Of a stretch of DNA of 64,000 nt, positions 37,162 to 47,162 are shown one piece after another (within the stretch, counting starts at the first letter, position 1; each line of letters begins with the position of its first letter). The notes under the pieces were generated by a model. It did no database searches, had not been told where the DNA came from, and saw only the letters and a list, made by a program, of their open reading frames with translations. Made by a program: the position numbers and the translations under genes. Origin of the DNA: Hyphomicrobiales bacterium (lineage in GTDB: Bacteria; Pseudomonadota; Alphaproteobacteria; Rhizobiales; Rhizobiaceae); the NCBI GenBank assembly GCA_900471485.1, contig UCEU01000007.1, forward strand, positions 1 through 64,000, read 5' to 3'.

Positions 37162-37590
37162 ATGAATCACGACGCGTATGACGACCGCTATATTCTCGAC
37201 ATTCTGAACTCCGTAAAGACGATCGCGCTCACGGGCGCCTCTCCGAACCCGGCGCGTCCAAGCAACGGCGTCATGGGATATCTGCTGTCGCGGGGCTATA
37301 ACGTCATCCCGGTGAACCCCGGCCAGGCCGGCAAGCAAATTCAGGGGCAGACCGTTTACGCGCATCTGGCCGATGTCCCCATGGCCGTCGACATGATCGA
37401 TGTCTTCCGGGCGTCCGAATATCTGGATAGCGTCGTTGACGAGGCGTTGCGGATGAACCCGCGCCCGAAGGTAATCTGGGCGCAGCTCGGCGTGCGCGAC
37501 GATGCCGCCGCGGCAAAGGCGGAGGCAGCCGGCATCAAGGTTGTGATGGATCGCTGCCCGGCAATCGAAATTCCGCGACTCGCGGCTTAG
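37162..37590 (+). CDS. CoA-binding Rossmann protein, YccU-like
   Basis: Encodes 142 residues of a stand-alone CoA-binding domain. TIALTGASPNPARPSNGVMG, YNVIPVNPG and the C-terminal VMDRCPAIEIPRL are typical for the YccU family. It has a GGAGG site. Role unresolved. It may be read together with the sulfhydrylase gene 106 bases downstream. Confidence 0.88.
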   Translation: MNHDAYDDRYILDILNSVKTIALTGASPNPARPSNGVMGYLLSRGYNVIPVNPGQAGKQIQGQTVYAHLADVPMAVDMIDVFRASEYLDSVVDEALRMNPRPKVIWAQLGVRDDAAAAKAEAAGIKVVMDRCPAIEIPRLAA

Positions 37591-37696
37591 GAGACGGATT
37601 TTTCGCTTTAACCGTGCAGCTTGAAACGGAACGCGATTAACTTTTGCCGATCCTGGGCTATGCTCCCGGCCACCAGGTCAACAAAGGGAGGGTTTT

Positions 37697-38980
37697 ATGG
37701 CCAAGAACGATCCGGGATTCAATACGTTGGCGGTGCATGCCGGTGCGCAGCCGGACCCGGCGACGGGCGCGCGCGCGACGCCGATCTACCAGACCACGGC
37801 TTACGTCTTCAACGATGCCGACCACGCGGCCGCACTCTTCGGCCTGCAGCAGTTCGGCAATATCTATACGCGCATCATGAACCCGACGCAGGCGGTTCTG
37901 GAGGAGCGCGTGGCGGCGCTGGAGGGCGGCACAGCGGCGCTGGCGGTCGCGTCGGGTCATGCCGCGCAGATGATCGTCTTCCACACGCTGCTGCGTCCCG
38001 GCGAGAATTTCGTCGCCGCCAAGCGCCTCTATGGCGGCTCCATCAACCAGTTCGGCCATGCTTTCGATAATTTCGGCTGGGAGGTCCGCTGGGGCGATTC
38101 GGCCGATCCGGCGAGCTTCGAAAAGCAGATCGACGACAAGACGCGCGCGATATTCATCGAAAGCCTGGCGAACCCCGGCGGCACCTTCGTCGATATCGCC
38201 GCCATCGCCGAAGTGGCGCACAAGCATGGCCTGCCGCTGATCGTGGACAACACGATGGCCAGCCCGTATCTCATCCGCCCGATCGAGCACGGTGCCGATG
38301 TCGTGGTTCACTCGCTCACCAAGTTCCTCGGCGGCCACGGCAACTCCATGGGCGGCATTATCGTCGATGGCGGCACCTTCGACTGGTCGAAGTCGGGCAA
38401 CTATCCGATGCTCTCCAGCCCGCGGCCGGAATATAACGGTGTCGTCCTGCATTCGACCTTCGGCAATTTCGCGTTTGCCATCGCCTGCCGCGTTCTCGGC
38501 CTGCGCGATCTGGGCCCCGCCATCTCGCCGTTCAACGCCTTCCTGATCCTGACCGGCATCGAGACGCTGCCGCTCAGAATGCAGCGCCACAGCGAAAACG
38601 CGCTCGCCGTCGCCAAGTGGCTGAAGGCGCATAGCAAGATCGCCTGGGTGAACTATTCCGGCCTCGATGACGACCCGAACCATGCATTGCAGCAGCGCTA
38701 CTCTCCGAAAGGGGCGGGCTCCGTCTTCACCTTCGGCGTAAAGGGCGGCTACGAGGCCGGCAAGGCGCTGGTCGAAGGTCTGCAGCTCTTCTCCCACCTC
38801 GCCAATATCGGCGATACCCGCTCGCTCGTCATCCATCCGGCTTCGACCACGCACCGGCAATTGACCGACGACCAGCGCATCGCCGCCGGCGCCGGCCCCG
38901 ACGTTGTCCGCCTCTCGATCGGCATCGAGGACGTGAAGGACATCATCGCCGATCTCGAACAATCCCTGGCAAAGATTTGA
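37697..38980 (+). CDS. O-acetylhomoserine sulfhydrylase-type PLP enzyme
   Basis: Encodes 427 residues of the Cys/Met metabolism PLP family. The PLP lysine is K209 in VVHSLTKFLGGHG. FNTLAVHAGAQPDPATGARA at the N-terminus and YTRIMNPTQAVLEERVAALE indicate the MetY/MetZ type that makes homocysteine from an activated homoserine. An AAAGGGAGG site precedes the ATG. The next gene, a cupin, starts five bases later. Confidence 0.92.
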   Translation: MAKNDPGFNTLAVHAGAQPDPATGARATPIYQTTAYVFNDADHAAALFGLQQFGNIYTRIMNPTQAVLEERVAALEGGTAALAVASGHAAQMIVFHTLLRPGENFVAAKRLYGGSINQFGHAFDNFGWEVRWGDSADPASFEKQIDDKTRAIFIESLANPGGTFVDIAAIAEVAHKHGLPLIVDNTMASPYLIRPIEHGADVVVHSLTKFLGGHGNSMGGIIVDGGTFDWSKSGNYPMLSSPRPEYNGVVLHSTFGNFAFAIACRVLGLRDLGPAISPFNAFLILTGIETLPLRMQRHSENALAVAKWLKAHSKIAWVNYSGLDDDPNHALQQRYSPKGAGSVFTFGVKGGYEAGKALVEGLQLFSHLANIGDTRSLVIHPASTTHRQLTDDQRIAAGAGPDVVRLSIGIEDVKDIIADLEQSLAKI

Positions 38981-38985
38981 GTGAA

Positions 38986-39330
38986 ATGACCGACCACATC
39001 ACATTCGATATCAGCGGCGTCGAACCGGAGTTCGGCGCCCCAGCGGCTGATCGCATTCTCTCGGGCGATCCACAGTTTCGCACCTGGAACGTGGAGGAGG
39101 CCGATGGCGGCCTCTATTCCGGAATATGGGAGGCGACGCCGGGCAAGTGGCGGATCGTCTACGACGAGTGGGAATATTTCAACGTTCTGTCAGGCTATTC
39201 CATCGTCACCAACGAGGCGGGCGAGGAGTTTCACCTCCGCGCTGGTGACCGGATGATCTTCAGACCCGGCTTCAAGGGAACCTGGGAAGTCGTTGAAACG
39301 ACTCGCAAGGATTATGTCATCCGGCTCTAG
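38986..39330 (+). CDS. cupin domain protein (DUF861 type)
   Basis: Encodes 114 residues of a single beta-barrel. WEYFNVLSGYSIVTNEAGEE and GDRMIFRPGFKGTWEVVE match the Cupin_3/DUF861 group, related to ureidoglycine aminohydrolase C-terminal cupins. The ATG at 38986 is preferred over an in-frame TTG at 38977. It follows the sulfhydrylase by five bases, so likely one operon. Its stop abuts dctD. Confidence 0.85.
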   Translation: MTDHITFDISGVEPEFGAPAADRILSGDPQFRTWNVEEADGGLYSGIWEATPGKWRIVYDEWEYFNVLSGYSIVTNEAGEEFHLRAGDRMIFRPGFKGTWEVVETTRKDYVIRL

Positions 39331-40695
39331 CTAGCCGCGATCATCCGACGGCGCGAAGTCGCTGCGCACGATGCCGTGCCGCTGCAGCTTGTCGTAGAAG
39401 GTCTTGCGTGGAATGCCGAGCTCAGCGATCGTCCGGCGGACATCTCCGTCGTTGGCGTCGAGCGTCTGCCGGATGATGCCTGCTTCGTATCGCTCCAGCC
39501 GTTCAGGCAGCGGCAGGCCGTTCGCCTCCGGCGTCGCGTTTCTGTCGCTCGTCCCCGCCGGTTGCTCGACGCCCAACACGAAGCGCTCCGCGAAATGCGA
39601 CAGTTCGCGCACGTTCCCCGGCCACTGGTAATCCCGCAGGTGCCGATTCACGACCGGCGAAAGATCCGGAACCGTGCGCTTGAAGCGCTTCGCCGCCCGC
39701 TCCGCGAAATAGCCGAAGAGGAGGGGAACGTCATCGCGGCGTTCGCGCAGCGGCGGGATTGAGATCGTCACGACGTTCAGTCGGTAATAGAGATCCTCGC
39801 GAAAATCGCCGCGCTGACCGGGATCGCCGAGGTCGACCTTGGCGGCGGCGACCACGCGCAGATCGACCGGTCGCACCTCGTTGGTGCCGAGCGGCGTCAC
39901 TTCGCGCATCTCGAGCACCCGCAGCATCTGCACCTGCGAGGAGGGCGGCATGCTCTCGATCTCGTCGAGGAAGAGGGTGCCGCCGCTGGCATGCTCGATC
40001 CGCCCGATGCGCTTCTTCTGTGCGCCGGTAAACGCGCCGGGCTCGTGGCCGAACAGTTCGCTCTCGATCACCGTCTCGGGCAGGGCGCCGCAGTTGAGCG
40101 CCACGAAATTGCCGCTCGCCCGCCGGCTCCACTGGTGAAGGAGACTGGCGACGACCTCCTTGCCGCTACCTGTCTCGCCCGTCACCAGCACATCAACATC
40201 CGTATCGGCGATCTGCCTGAGTGTATTGCGCAGCCGCTCCATGGCGGGCGTCTGGCCGATCAGCGGCAGGTCGTCGCGGGCGCTGGCGGCCGCTGTCCTG
40301 AGCGAGCGGTTTTCCAGCACCAGTCGCCGTTTCTCAACCGCGCGCCGCACGCTCTGCACAAGCCTGTCTGTGGCGAAAGGCTTGGTGATGAAGTCGTAGG
40401 CGCCGTCCTGGATGGCTTTCACCGCCATCGGAATATCGCCATGCCCCGTCATCAGGATGACTGGCAGGTCCTCATCCTGTCGCCGGATGCGGTCGAACAG
40501 CTGCAGCCCGTCGATACCAGGCATGCGAATGTCCGATACGACAGTGCCGGCGAAGTCCGGCTGCAGGGCGGCGAGCGCGTCGGTTGCAGCGGAAAAGGCG
40601 GAAACGGAAAAACCGGCAAGCTCCAGCGTCTGCCGGGTCGCGCGCAGCAGATCCTTGTCGTCGTCGATCAGAAAAACCGGTGCCGTATCGCTCAT
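39331..40695 (-). CDS. dctD: C4-dicarboxylate response regulator DctD
   Basis: Encodes 454 residues of a sigma-54 activator. The receiver domain has the phosphoacceptor D55 in [14 protein letters not shown]. The AAA+ domain has [11 protein letters not shown] (Walker A) and [14 protein letters not shown] (GAFTGA sigma-54 contact). The C-terminal helix-turn-helix is [20 protein letters not shown]. The stop of dctB overlaps its start by four bases. Two target sites lie before dctA. Confidence 0.95.
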   Translation of the reverse strand: MSDTAPVFLIDDDKDLLRATRQTLELAGFSVSAFSAATDALAALQPDFAGTVVSDIRMPGIDGLQLFDRIRRQDEDLPVILMTGHGDIPMAVKAIQDGAYDFITKPFATDRLVQSVRRAVEKRRLVLENRSLRTAAASARDDLPLIGQTPAMERLRNTLRQIADTDVDVLVTGETGSGKEVVASLLHQWSRRASGNFVALNCGALPETVIESELFGHEPGAFTGAQKKRIGRIEHASGGTLFLDEIESMPPSSQVQMLRVLEMREVTPLGTNEVRPVDLRVVAAAKVDLGDPGQRGDFREDLYYRLNVVTISIPPLRERRDDVPLLFGYFAERAAKRFKRTVPDLSPVVNRHLRDYQWPGNVRELSHFAERFVLGVEQPAGTSDRNATPEANGLPLPERLERYEAGIIRQTLDANDGDVRRTIAELGIPRKTFYDKLQRHGIVRSDFAPSDDRG

Positions 40696-42536
40696 GCTTT
40701 CGCTTTCAGAAGATGGACGGTGAAGCAGCTGCCGCTATCGCTGCTGGTGACCTCGATCCTGCCGCCATAATCGGCGACAATGTCCTTGGAGATGACGAGG
40801 CCAAGCCCGAGCCCCTTCTCCTTCGAGGTGTTGAAGGGCGTGAAAAGCGAGCCGAGAATCTCCGGAGAAATGCCCGGCCCGTTGTCGGCAACACTTACCG
40901 TGATTCCGTCCTCGGCCTCTGAAACCGCGATCTGGACCTTGGCGTTCTCGCGCCCCTCCAGCGCTTCCAGCGCATTCTGGAAAAGGTTGATGAGGATCTG
41001 CTCCAGCCGGATCCGGTTGCCCATGACGAAGAGGCCAGGTGGCGGCAGGCGGATGTCGAGCGCGCTCAACTGCCCGGCGAACCGGCTCTTCAACAGCACC
41101 GTCGCTCCTTCGATCACGCCGCGCAGATCGACCGGCTCCGGAGCGGTGCGGCCCTTGCGCGCGAAGGCCTTCAGTTCCTCGGTAATAGTTCCGATCCGCT
41201 CGGTCAGAGCAGCGATTGCCTCGAGGTTCTCCTCGGCAGGGTTCACCTGCTTGCGCTCGAGGAACACCCGGGCATTGTCGGCATAGGCTCGGATGGTGGC
41301 GACAGGCTGGTTTATTTCATGGGCGACACCGGCCGCGACCTGTCCGAGAATGGCGAGCCGGTTCGCCTGCACCAGTTCCTGCTGAACCACCTGCAAACGG
41401 GCTTCCGTGTCGCGGTGGTCGGAAATCTCTGCCTGCAGTCTGTCGCGGGCGCGGCTGAGGTCATCCGTTCGCGCAACGACCCGGCGCTCAAGTTCTTCGC
41501 GCATGCCCTGCTCGACGGCGATCTTGGTGGCAGCCACCTGCCGCCGCCTCAACAGAACGGCGGCAATTGCGATCAATGGGACCAGCACGGCCAGCGACAG
41601 CAGTCGCATCTCTCGCACCGCCGCGGCGATCGGCTCGCTGGTGGGTACGAGATATTCCAGCTTCCACGGCGTGGTCGGCACGGCTTCGATGAGCCGCAGA
41701 TATTCCGCCTCGCCGGCGCCCGGGAGCACGGCCGAAACGAGCGACGTGGTCGCATTGATGATCGTCGGTCGCAGGATCGGCAGCGGCGTCAGCGGCGCAT
41801 CGCCGAACTGCAGGCTGTCGCGGATGGCGGCGAGGTCTGCTTCCGGCGCCGGTGCGGCCATCATGAAGCGCCACGAGGGGATGCTGGTGATCAGCACGAC
41901 GCCGTGGTTGTCGGTCACGTAAACAGGGCGGCGCGCATCGCGCCAGTCGGTCTCCAGCCGGTCGAACTCCATCTTGACGACGACGACGCCGAGCGGCGCG
42001 TCCGCGCTGCCGACCCGGCGAGAGATATAGAGGCCCGGCCGCTTGCTGACGCTGCCGAGCGCGAAGTGCTCGGCCGTTCCCTCTTTCATCGCCCGGGTGA
42101 AGTAATCGCGAAACGTATAGTCGTTGCCGACGAAGCTGATCGGCTCACGCCAGTTGCTGGAGGAAACCGCGACGCCGTGCGTGCCGACGACATAGAGAAC
42201 GGCTGCCTGCGTACCAGCGACCAGTCCCTCTAGCTTGCGGTTCAATATGTCGATCGACTCGGTCGACCCTTGCGAGAGCGCATTGATCACCTGCTGATCT
42301 TCGGAAAGCAGCAGCGGTAGCGCGCGGGGTCTCTCCAGCACTGCCGTCAGCAGGGCGACCTTCAGGCTGGCATCGGTGTGCCCTTGCGTTTCCAATGCTT
42401 CGATCGCGGTGCGGCGGCCATAGAGTTCGGCACCGAGCATCGCCGCCGCGATCAGCAGCGCCGATACGACGAAAAAAGGTATCCAGGCGCGGCTCGCCTT
42501 CCGTGCGTCCTGCTCGGTCGCTTGCATTTCCGCCAT
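40692..42536 (-). CDS. dctB: C4-dicarboxylate sensor kinase DctB
   Basis: Encodes about 614 residues. One helix ([20 protein letters not shown]) and another ([18 protein letters not shown]) bracket a periplasmic sensor domain of about 280 residues that binds succinate-like acids in known DctB. The dimer/phosphorylation site is [20 protein letters not shown] with the conserved His, followed by an ATPase domain with [10 protein letters not shown] and [11 protein letters not shown] chose ATG 42536, with AGAAGG five bases before it. It phosphorylates DctD. Confidence 0.94.
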   Translation of the reverse strand: MAEMQATEQDARKASRAWIPFFVVSALLIAAAMLGAELYGRRTAIEALETQGHTDASLKVALLTAVLERPRALPLLLSEDQQVINALSQGSTESIDILNRKLEGLVAGTQAAVLYVVGTHGVAVSSSNWREPISFVGNDYTFRDYFTRAMKEGTAEHFALGSVSKRPGLYISRRVGSADAPLGVVVVKMEFDRLETDWRDARRPVYVTDNHGVVLITSIPSWRFMMAAPAPEADLAAIRDSLQFGDAPLTPLPILRPTIINATTSLVSAVLPGAGEAEYLRLIEAVPTTPWKLEYLVPTSEPIAAAVREMRLLSLAVLVPLIAIAAVLLRRRQVAATKIAVEQGMREELERRVVARTDDLSRARDRLQAEISDHRDTEARLQVVQQELVQANRLAILGQVAAGVAHEINQPVATIRAYADNARVFLERKQVNPAEENLEAIAALTERIGTITEELKAFARKGRTAPEPVDLRGVIEGATVLLKSRFAGQLSALDIRLPPPGLFVMGNRIRLEQILINLFQNALEALEGRENAKVQIAVSEAEDGITVSVADNGPGISPEILGSLFTPFNTSKEKGLGLGLVISKDIVADYGGRIEVTSSDSGSCFTVHLLKAKA

Positions 42537-42562
42537 ATCAGCCTTCTGAAGCATGCGGTATC

Positions 42563-42613
42563 TGTGCGTAAAATCGCACAATCGTCAAATCAATTTGTGC
42601 GATATGTCGCCCA
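42563..42613 (+). promoter_or_regulatory. tandem DctD upstream activating sites
   Basis: Two dyads of the same design, six-base arms with a six-base spacer, occur at 42563-42580 (TGTGCG/CGCACA, perfect) and 42596-42613 (TGTGCG/CGCCCA, one mismatch). Their centres are 33 bases apart, about three helical turns. Known dctA genes of rhizobia have tandem DctD sites at this place. Confidence 0.85.
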
Positions 42614-42686
42614 TGGCAACTTAAGGCGACGCCAACTTCCAGAATATCTTCATAAAAAACAATTGCCTAACTATCCGGCCAGAAAT

Positions 42687-42701
42687 TGGCACGCCCATTG
42701 C
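42687..42701 (+). promoter_or_regulatory. sigma-54 promoter of dctA
   Basis: TGGCACGCCCATTGC matches the -24/-12 consensus exactly (TGGCACG, four bases, TTGC). It lies about 75 bases after the nearer activating site and 89 bases before dctA, so dctA depends on RpoN and phosphorylated DctD. Confidence 0.92.
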
Positions 42702-42790
42702 AGATCGCAAGCAAACAGCGATCCGGCTGTTGATTTGACAAAAGCAGTTGCCCCGGGAGGCCGTCAGGTTTGGGGCTCATGGAGGACACA

Positions 42791-44125
42791 ATGGGTGTTG
42801 CAATTCCAGCCGCTGAACCGCGGGCAAAAATGCCGTTCTACCGGCATCTCTATTTCCAGGTCGTAGTGGCGATCATCGCCGGCATGCTGATCGGTCATTT
42901 CTGGCCGGATTTCGGCGCCAGCTTGAAGCCGCTCGGCGACGCCTTCATCCGCCTCGTCAAGATGATAATCGCACCGGTCATCTTCCTCACTGTCGCCACC
43001 GGCATTGCCGGCATGTCGGACCTGAAGAAGGTCGGCCGCGTCGCCGGCAAGGCGATGCTTTATTTCATCGTCTTCTCGACGCTGGCGCTGATCGTCGGCC
43101 TGATCGTCGGCAACGTGCTGCATCCGGGCGCCGGCATGAACATCGATCCGGCCACGCTCGACACCAAGGCGGTTTCGACCTACGCAACCAAGGCGCATGA
43201 AACCACGATCACCGGCTTCCTGATGAACATCATCCCGGAAACCATCGTCGGCGCATTTGCTCAGGGCGACATTCTCCAGGTGCTGTTCTTCTCGGTCCTG
43301 TTCGGCATCGCGCTCGGCATGGTCGGCGAGAAGGGTAAGCCGGTAACGGATTTCCTGACCGCGCTCACAGCCCCGGTTTTCCGCCTCGTCGCCATCCTGA
43401 TGAAGGCTGCCCCGATCGGTGCGTTCGGCGCCATGGCCTTCACCATCGGTAAATACGGTATCGGCTCGGTCGCCAATCTCGCCTACCTCATCCTCACCTT
43501 CTACATCACGGCCCTTCTCTTCGTGCTGGTCGTGCTGGGTGCGGTTGCCAAGTATAACGGCTTCTCGATCCTGTCGCTGATCCGTTACATCAAGGAAGAG
43601 CTGCTGCTCGTCCTCGGTACCTCGTCGTCGGAAGCGGCCCTGCCGGGGCTGATGCAGAAGATGGAACGCGCCGGCTGCAAGCGCTCGGTCGTCGGCCTGG
43701 TCATCCCGACCGGCTATTCGTTCAACCTCGACGGCACCAATATCTACATGACGCTGGCGGCACTCTTCATCGCCCAGGCAACCGGCATCGATCTGTCGCT
43801 GACCGACCAGATCCTGCTGCTTCTTGTTGCGATGCTGTCGTCCAAGGGTGCTGCCGGTATCACCGGCGCAGGCTTCATCACGCTTGCAGCGACATTGTCG
43901 GTAGTCCCGTCGGTCCCGGTAGCCGGCATGGCGCTTATCCTCGGTATCGACCGCTTCATGTCGGAATGCCGCGCTCTGACCAATCTGGTCGGCAACGCCG
44001 TAGCGACCGTTGTCGTTGCCCGTTGGGAAAACGAACTCGACCAGACGAAGTTCGCGGCTGCCATGGCCGGCGAGCTGCCGGAAGAGCTGGACGAGCCCGT
44101 GCCCACGCTGCAGGCCGCCGAATAG
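42791..44125 (+). CDS. dctA: C4-dicarboxylate transporter DctA
   Basis: Encodes 444 residues of the DAACS secondary carrier family, importing succinate, fumarate and malate with protons or sodium. The serine-rich motif [16 protein letters not shown] in the first hairpin loop and [20 protein letters not shown] in helix 7 are typical, as is [16 protein letters not shown] in helix 8. The ATG at 42791 has GGAGG before it. In rhizobia this gene is essential for symbiotic nitrogen fixation. Confidence 0.97.
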   Translation: MGVAIPAAEPRAKMPFYRHLYFQVVVAIIAGMLIGHFWPDFGASLKPLGDAFIRLVKMIIAPVIFLTVATGIAGMSDLKKVGRVAGKAMLYFIVFSTLALIVGLIVGNVLHPGAGMNIDPATLDTKAVSTYATKAHETTITGFLMNIIPETIVGAFAQGDILQVLFFSVLFGIALGMVGEKGKPVTDFLTALTAPVFRLVAILMKAAPIGAFGAMAFTIGKYGIGSVANLAYLILTFYITALLFVLVVLGAVAKYNGFSILSLIRYIKEELLLVLGTSSSEAALPGLMQKMERAGCKRSVVGLVIPTGYSFNLDGTNIYMTLAALFIAQATGIDLSLTDQILLLLVAMLSSKGAAGITGAGFITLAATLSVVPSVPVAGMALILGIDRFMSECRALTNLVGNAVATVVVARWENELDQTKFAAAMAGELPEELDEPVPTLQAAE

Positions 44126-44188
44126 GCCGCTCACCCGACCCAGAACAGTTTGCTGCGTCCACGGCAGCTGTGCCTCCCAAGGCGATGG

Positions 44189-44224
44189 CCGCACTCCCGA
44201 AAGGGAGTGCGGTCGTTTTATTTT
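44189..44224 (+). terminator. rho-independent terminator after dctA
   Basis: A perfect 10-bp stem (44189-44198 with 44203-44212) with GAAA tetraloop is followed by TCGTTTTATTTT. It ends dctA and overlaps the last codons of the opposing P450 gene. Confidence 0.9.
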
Positions 44225-45471
44225 GCAGGCCAGGCAAGTTCTAGGCCGTCGAGCCCATGGAAATGATAGACGTCTTTGACGACGGGCGTCTTCGCGATCC
44301 TCAACTGCGGCAGCCGCTCGAACAGGATCGGCAGCACGATATTGAGTTCCAGCCGCGCCAGCGGCGCTCCGATGCAGAAATGGATACCGGCGCCGAAGGA
44401 GAGGTTCGGGGCCTCGCGGCGGTCGGGCTTGAAGGTGAGCGGATCGCTGAACTTCGCGGGATCGAGATTGGCCGCTGCGAGGATCAGGCTCACCTTGTCG
44501 CCGCGTTTGAACGAGATACCGTCGATCTCCACCGGTTCGAGCACCCAGCGCTGGAAGATATGCACCGGCGCACAAATCCGCAGCGTTTCCTCCACCGTCC
44601 GTTCGGTCGTTGCCTCGTCCTTGAACAGGTCGCGCGGCTCGTACTCGCTGTCCAGGATCGCCCGGACGGAGTTGCCGATCTGGTGCACGGTGGCCTCGTG
44701 GCCAGCGTTGAGGAGAACGATGGTCGTCGAGATCAGCTCTTCGTCGGTGAGATACTGTCCCTTATGCTCCGTATGGATCATATGCGTCAGCAGGTCGTCC
44801 TGCGGCTTGGCGCGGCGTTCGGCGATCACGGTCTTCACGTAATCGGAAAACTCCTTGGACGCCTTGTCGGCACCATCCTCGTCTTCCCGGGTACGGCCGA
44901 AGAGATACATCCGGATATAGGCATGCGACCACTTCAGGAGCTGCGGTCCCATCTCCTCGGGAATGCCGATCATCCGGGCGATCATCGTCACCGGAATGAT
45001 ATCGGCGAAGGCCGAGAGAAGTTCGACCTCGCCCTTGTCGGCAAACTGGTCGATCAACCGGTTGGCGAGTTCCGCCAGCTCAGGCTTCATCTTCTCGACA
45101 TGCCGCGAGACGAACGCCCGGTTGACGAGCGTGCGCAGTCGCGTGTGTTCCGGCGGCTCGAGTTCGAGCAGGGAGAACCGCTCGGCGAGATCGAAATTGG
45201 CGACATGCTGGTCTGGCTCGGGAAGGCCAAGCTCTTCGCGGGTGGCGATGTGCAGGATCTGGCGCCCGAAGCGGCGGTCGCGCAGCAGTCCGTTCACATG
45301 GTCATAGCCGGTGAAGAACCACTGCTTCTGCTCCTCCCAGTAAAAGGTAGGACAGTTGGCGTGCAGCGCCGCGTAGACGGCATTGGGATCGCTGTAGAAT
45401 GCGGGGTTTCCGGCATCGAGTGAAACGTGGCGGGTGGCGGGGTCAATGCGGAGAAAGGACGGTATCATCAT
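44218..45471 (-). CDS. cytochrome P450
   Basis: Encodes 417 residues of a soluble class I bacterial P450. The heme-ligand cysteine is in FGAGIHFCIGAPLARLEL, the I-helix oxygen motif is LLNAGHEATVHQIG, and the ExxR motif is ETLR. Two adjacent ATG codons (45471, 45468) could start it. No ferredoxin or reductase gene is next to it, so redox partners are elsewhere. Substrate unknown. Confidence 0.94.
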   Translation of the reverse strand: MMIPSFLRIDPATRHVSLDAGNPAFYSDPNAVYAALHANCPTFYWEEQKQWFFTGYDHVNGLLRDRRFGRQILHIATREELGLPEPDQHVANFDLAERFSLLELEPPEHTRLRTLVNRAFVSRHVEKMKPELAELANRLIDQFADKGEVELLSAFADIIPVTMIARMIGIPEEMGPQLLKWSHAYIRMYLFGRTREDEDGADKASKEFSDYVKTVIAERRAKPQDDLLTHMIHTEHKGQYLTDEELISTTIVLLNAGHEATVHQIGNSVRAILDSEYEPRDLFKDEATTERTVEETLRICAPVHIFQRWVLEPVEIDGISFKRGDKVSLILAAANLDPAKFSDPLTFKPDRREAPNLSFGAGIHFCIGAPLARLELNIVLPILFERLPQLRIAKTPVVKDVYHFHGLDGLELAWPAK

Positions 45472-45527
45472 GCTTCGAGGCTTAGCGGATTTGCCAAGCG
45501 TCGAAAAGCATTCTCTCGCGCCGGTTG

Positions 45528-46778
45528 TCAGCCGCGGCCGAGAGAACCGACACGACGCAGCGCATAGATCTGGTCGTCGAGTGTCGGCACCAGTTCGCCG
45601 CTCTTCTCGTCGGGCTGTGCCGGAGCCGGAGCAGCAGCCTCGGCCTCGCCGAAGATGACCGTACAGTTGCGGCCCGCGGCCTTCGCCGCGTAGAGCGCGC
45701 GGTCGGAGGCCGAAATCAGCTTGTCACGGTTGGCCTCGATCGCCGAAGCAAGCGCCACGCCGATGCTGACGGTGGCCGGGATGAGCGCTTCGCCGGTGCT
45801 GATCGGTACGCGACAGAACTCGGCGCGGATGGATTCCGCCAGCGCTTCCGCCTCCGTCTGGTCGGCAACGGTGGTGAAAGCCGCGAACTCCTCGCCGCCC
45901 ATGCGCCCGAAGACGCCATCGGGCGTATACTGGCGGGCGACGCGCGCAAAGACCGTCAGCACATGGTCGCCGGCCTGATGGCCGAAGCGGTCGTTGACGC
46001 GCTTGAAGTGATCGAGATCGAACAGCAGAACGGCAACCTGATGCCGGGCGTCGAATGCCTTCTCCTGGATCGCATCGAACCTGCCGAAGAGACCGCGGCG
46101 ATTGAGCACGCTTGTCAGCGGATCCGTGAAGCTCAGCAGCCGCAACTGCTTCTCGGAGCGTTCCATGATCATCCGGCAGGTCAGGGCGCAGGCGAATGTC
46201 AGCAGGAAGCCCGTCGCCATGGCGGCGAGGCCAGCAAAGTTCGCTGCTTCCGCATCGGTCGGGCCGAGAAGGGCCATTGATAGGGCGGTGCCGAAGCAAA
46301 GGACGCTCTGCGCAACGAAGATCGCGCCCAGCTTGCCGCACGTCTTCTCGCCCTGAACGCCGCTTGTTGTCACTGCCAGCGCCAAAGCGGTCGCGCCGGT
46401 CGCCGAAGCGAGATTGTAGAGAATGACGCGGTTGGCGTAGTCGCCGTTCACCCACGGCAGGAAGACGCCGGCAAGCCACACCGCCGGTGGCAGGAGCACC
46501 CACCATTCGAACTTGCGACGATCGAGCGCCAGGAAACCCATCACCCAGGCACTTTGTCCACAGAGAGCAATGGTGTTGCCTATTTCGACGGAAAGGATGT
46601 CGGGGATCTGGCCGCGCAGCGCGACCATGGCAAAGCCGATCCCGCTGAACAGGAAGCCGAGCCCCCAGTATAGATATGTCTTGTTTTTGACATTGTGGCG
46701 CCACGCCATGAACGCCACCAGTGCGAGCGTCATGGCTTCGGAGCACCAGATGGCAAGTCCCGTCGGAACATTGAACAC
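45528..46778 (-). CDS. membrane diguanylate cyclase (GGDEF domain)
   Basis: Encodes 416 residues. About seven hydrophobic helices fill residues 1-215, an integral sensor of unknown ligand. The catalytic domain (about 230-390) has FTDPLTSVLNRRGLFGRFDA, LLFDLDHFKRVNDRFGHQAG and the active site RMGGEEFAAF, so it should make cyclic di-GMP. The RxxD inhibitory motif expected before GGEEF is missing (YTPD instead). No EAL domain is present. Confidence 0.92.
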   Translation of the reverse strand: MFNVPTGLAIWCSEAMTLALVAFMAWRHNVKNKTYLYWGLGFLFSGIGFAMVALRGQIPDILSVEIGNTIALCGQSAWVMGFLALDRRKFEWWVLLPPAVWLAGVFLPWVNGDYANRVILYNLASATGATALALAVTTSGVQGEKTCGKLGAIFVAQSVLCFGTALSMALLGPTDAEAANFAGLAAMATGFLLTFACALTCRMIMERSEKQLRLLSFTDPLTSVLNRRGLFGRFDAIQEKAFDARHQVAVLLFDLDHFKRVNDRFGHQAGDHVLTVFARVARQYTPDGVFGRMGGEEFAAFTTVADQTEAEALAESIRAEFCRVPISTGEALIPATVSIGVALASAIEANRDKLISASDRALYAAKAAGRNCTVIFGEAEAAAPAPAQPDEKSGELVPTLDDQIYALRRVGSLGRG

Positions 46779-47162
46779 GGCATTAACCCCATTGTATTGC
46801 CGTTATATTTGCCGAAGAAGCTGGCAACTTCCTTAATTGCCGAGGCAGGTCCTGCCGATTTACTGCCTATCTCCCGACAGCCTTTCCCGTTGGTAAACGT
46901 ATATGAGTGATGCTGCACCTATTTGGAATTCATTCATGCTGATGCCGAGAAAAGCTGTGCGGGGTCCGCTTGGGCGCTCGCTCTTAACAATCGCTTCGAG
47001 GAAATGGTTCTAAAGCGGCGTCAAAGCACTCCACATGCCCTTGCCCTCTTAACGTTATCCGTAGGCGCGTCTTGAAGAGAAGGGCAGGGAAGCTCTATGT
47101 AGGGATAAGGCATTTTGTTTGATTCCCGGCGTCGTGCCGGAAAGACGTTACAAAGGACGCAC
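46779..47162. other. gene-free region between the GGDEF gene and clpP, with RpoH-like promoter
   Basis: This 384-base divergent gap has no supported gene. CTTGAAG at 47071-47077 and CTATGT at 47095-47100 with a 17-base spacer look like an alphaproteobacterial heat-shock (RpoH) promoter placed about 60 bases before clpP. A small CCGGC/GCCGG hairpin lies at about 47127-47142. The part near the GGDEF gene is AT-rich. Confidence 0.45.
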
